Assembly: GCA_948514425.1 (NCBI GenBank)
Contig: CAOQYN010000016.1
Span: forward strand, 1 to 20,566
Reading direction: 5' to 3'
DNA: 20,566 nt
Origin: an uncultured Candidatus Saccharibacteria bacterium
Lineage (GTDB): Bacteria; Patescibacteriota; Saccharimonadia; Saccharimonadales; Saccharimonadaceae
This document shows positions 20,499 to 20,566 of the stretch, one piece after another. The position numbers and the translations under genes were made by a program. The notes under the pieces were generated by a model, which saw nothing but the letters and a program-made list of their open reading frames with translations, made no database searches and had not been told where the DNA came from. The stretch's first letter is position 1. Each line of letters starts with the position of its first letter.

Positions 20499-20566
20499 TG
20501 ATTTATGCGAATTTGGTTCAGTGTAACAAAAAGGAACAGCCTCATTGTAAAATGTGGTTAGCAATA

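Noticed and set aside
20394..20564. Upstream extension of SecE to 187 residues
   Set aside because: The extra part overlaps the promoter and leader hairpin, and ATG 20393 has AAAGGA at the right distance.
1..20566. Alternative genetic code (UGA as Gly or Trp), known in some Patescibacteria
   Set aside because: All long genes are full length under the standard code with no in-frame TGA, and RF2 is present.
20394..20566. tRNA-Trp or rpmG, often upstream of secE
   Set aside because: No cloverleaf or L33 motif can be read; only a promoter and hairpin are supported.
1..20566. CRISPR arrays, transposases, insertion sequences, rRNA
   Set aside because: Looked for on both strands; no regular repeat-spacer pattern or related protein motifs are present.

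Overview
The window looks like a core-genome segment of a Patescibacteria/CPR bacterium, most likely a Candidatus Saccharibacteria (TM7) relative. This assignment is inference from several traits. Proteins are compact and housekeeping-dominated. DnaX lacks the usual zinc module. L1, SecE, SecA and FtsE carry long lysine-rich disordered tails. A GT-C-like membrane protein sits next to ybaB and hpf. The ribosomal/Sec cluster is broken up. The standard genetic code holds: no long gene needs UGA as sense, and a typical RF2 is encoded.

Layout, left block (minus strand, 1-12485). In transcription order, right to left: an unrecognised 172-aa protein whose stop abuts dnaX, then dnaX and dnaB (replication). 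Next come a multi-pass GT-C-like membrane protein, ybaB and hpf (nucleoid and ribosome hibernation). Then follow secA, an M16 zinc metallopeptidase, prfB (RF2), ftsE, and ftsX, which runs off the window. Internal promoters lie before the membrane protein, secA and ftsE. The membrane-protein and ftsE promoters sit so close to the start codon that leaderless mRNAs are likely.

Layout, right block (12486-20566). The classic secE-nusG-rplK-rplA-rplJ-rplL order is kept on the minus strand but split into pieces. Between nusG and rplK is a plus-strand small membrane gene with a near-consensus promoter and terminator but a doubly frameshifted reading frame. Between rplK and rplA is a plus-strand 166-aa protein of unknown function. 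Between rplA and rplJ is an AT-rich minus-strand accessory island: a ClbS/DfsB-family protein, a decayed YdeI/OmpD-associated gene, a PPOX-family flavoprotein and an unknown membrane protein. Past rplL lies a convergent plus-strand membrane-anchored protein. Terminator hairpins separate most units. Nearly all identifiable promoters carry an extended -10 of the form TGNTATAAT, often TGCTATAAT. rplJ has an L10-type leader, rplK a palindromic leader, and secE a leader with a terminator-like hairpin.

No CRISPR array, insertion sequence, rRNA or tRNA gene was found. Most of the window is ordinary core biology. The points most worth checking are two candidate AUA start codons (one overlapping the secA stop as ATAA), the decaying genes, the island inside the ribosomal protein cluster, and the complete absence of UGA as a terminating codon among 21 intact genes.
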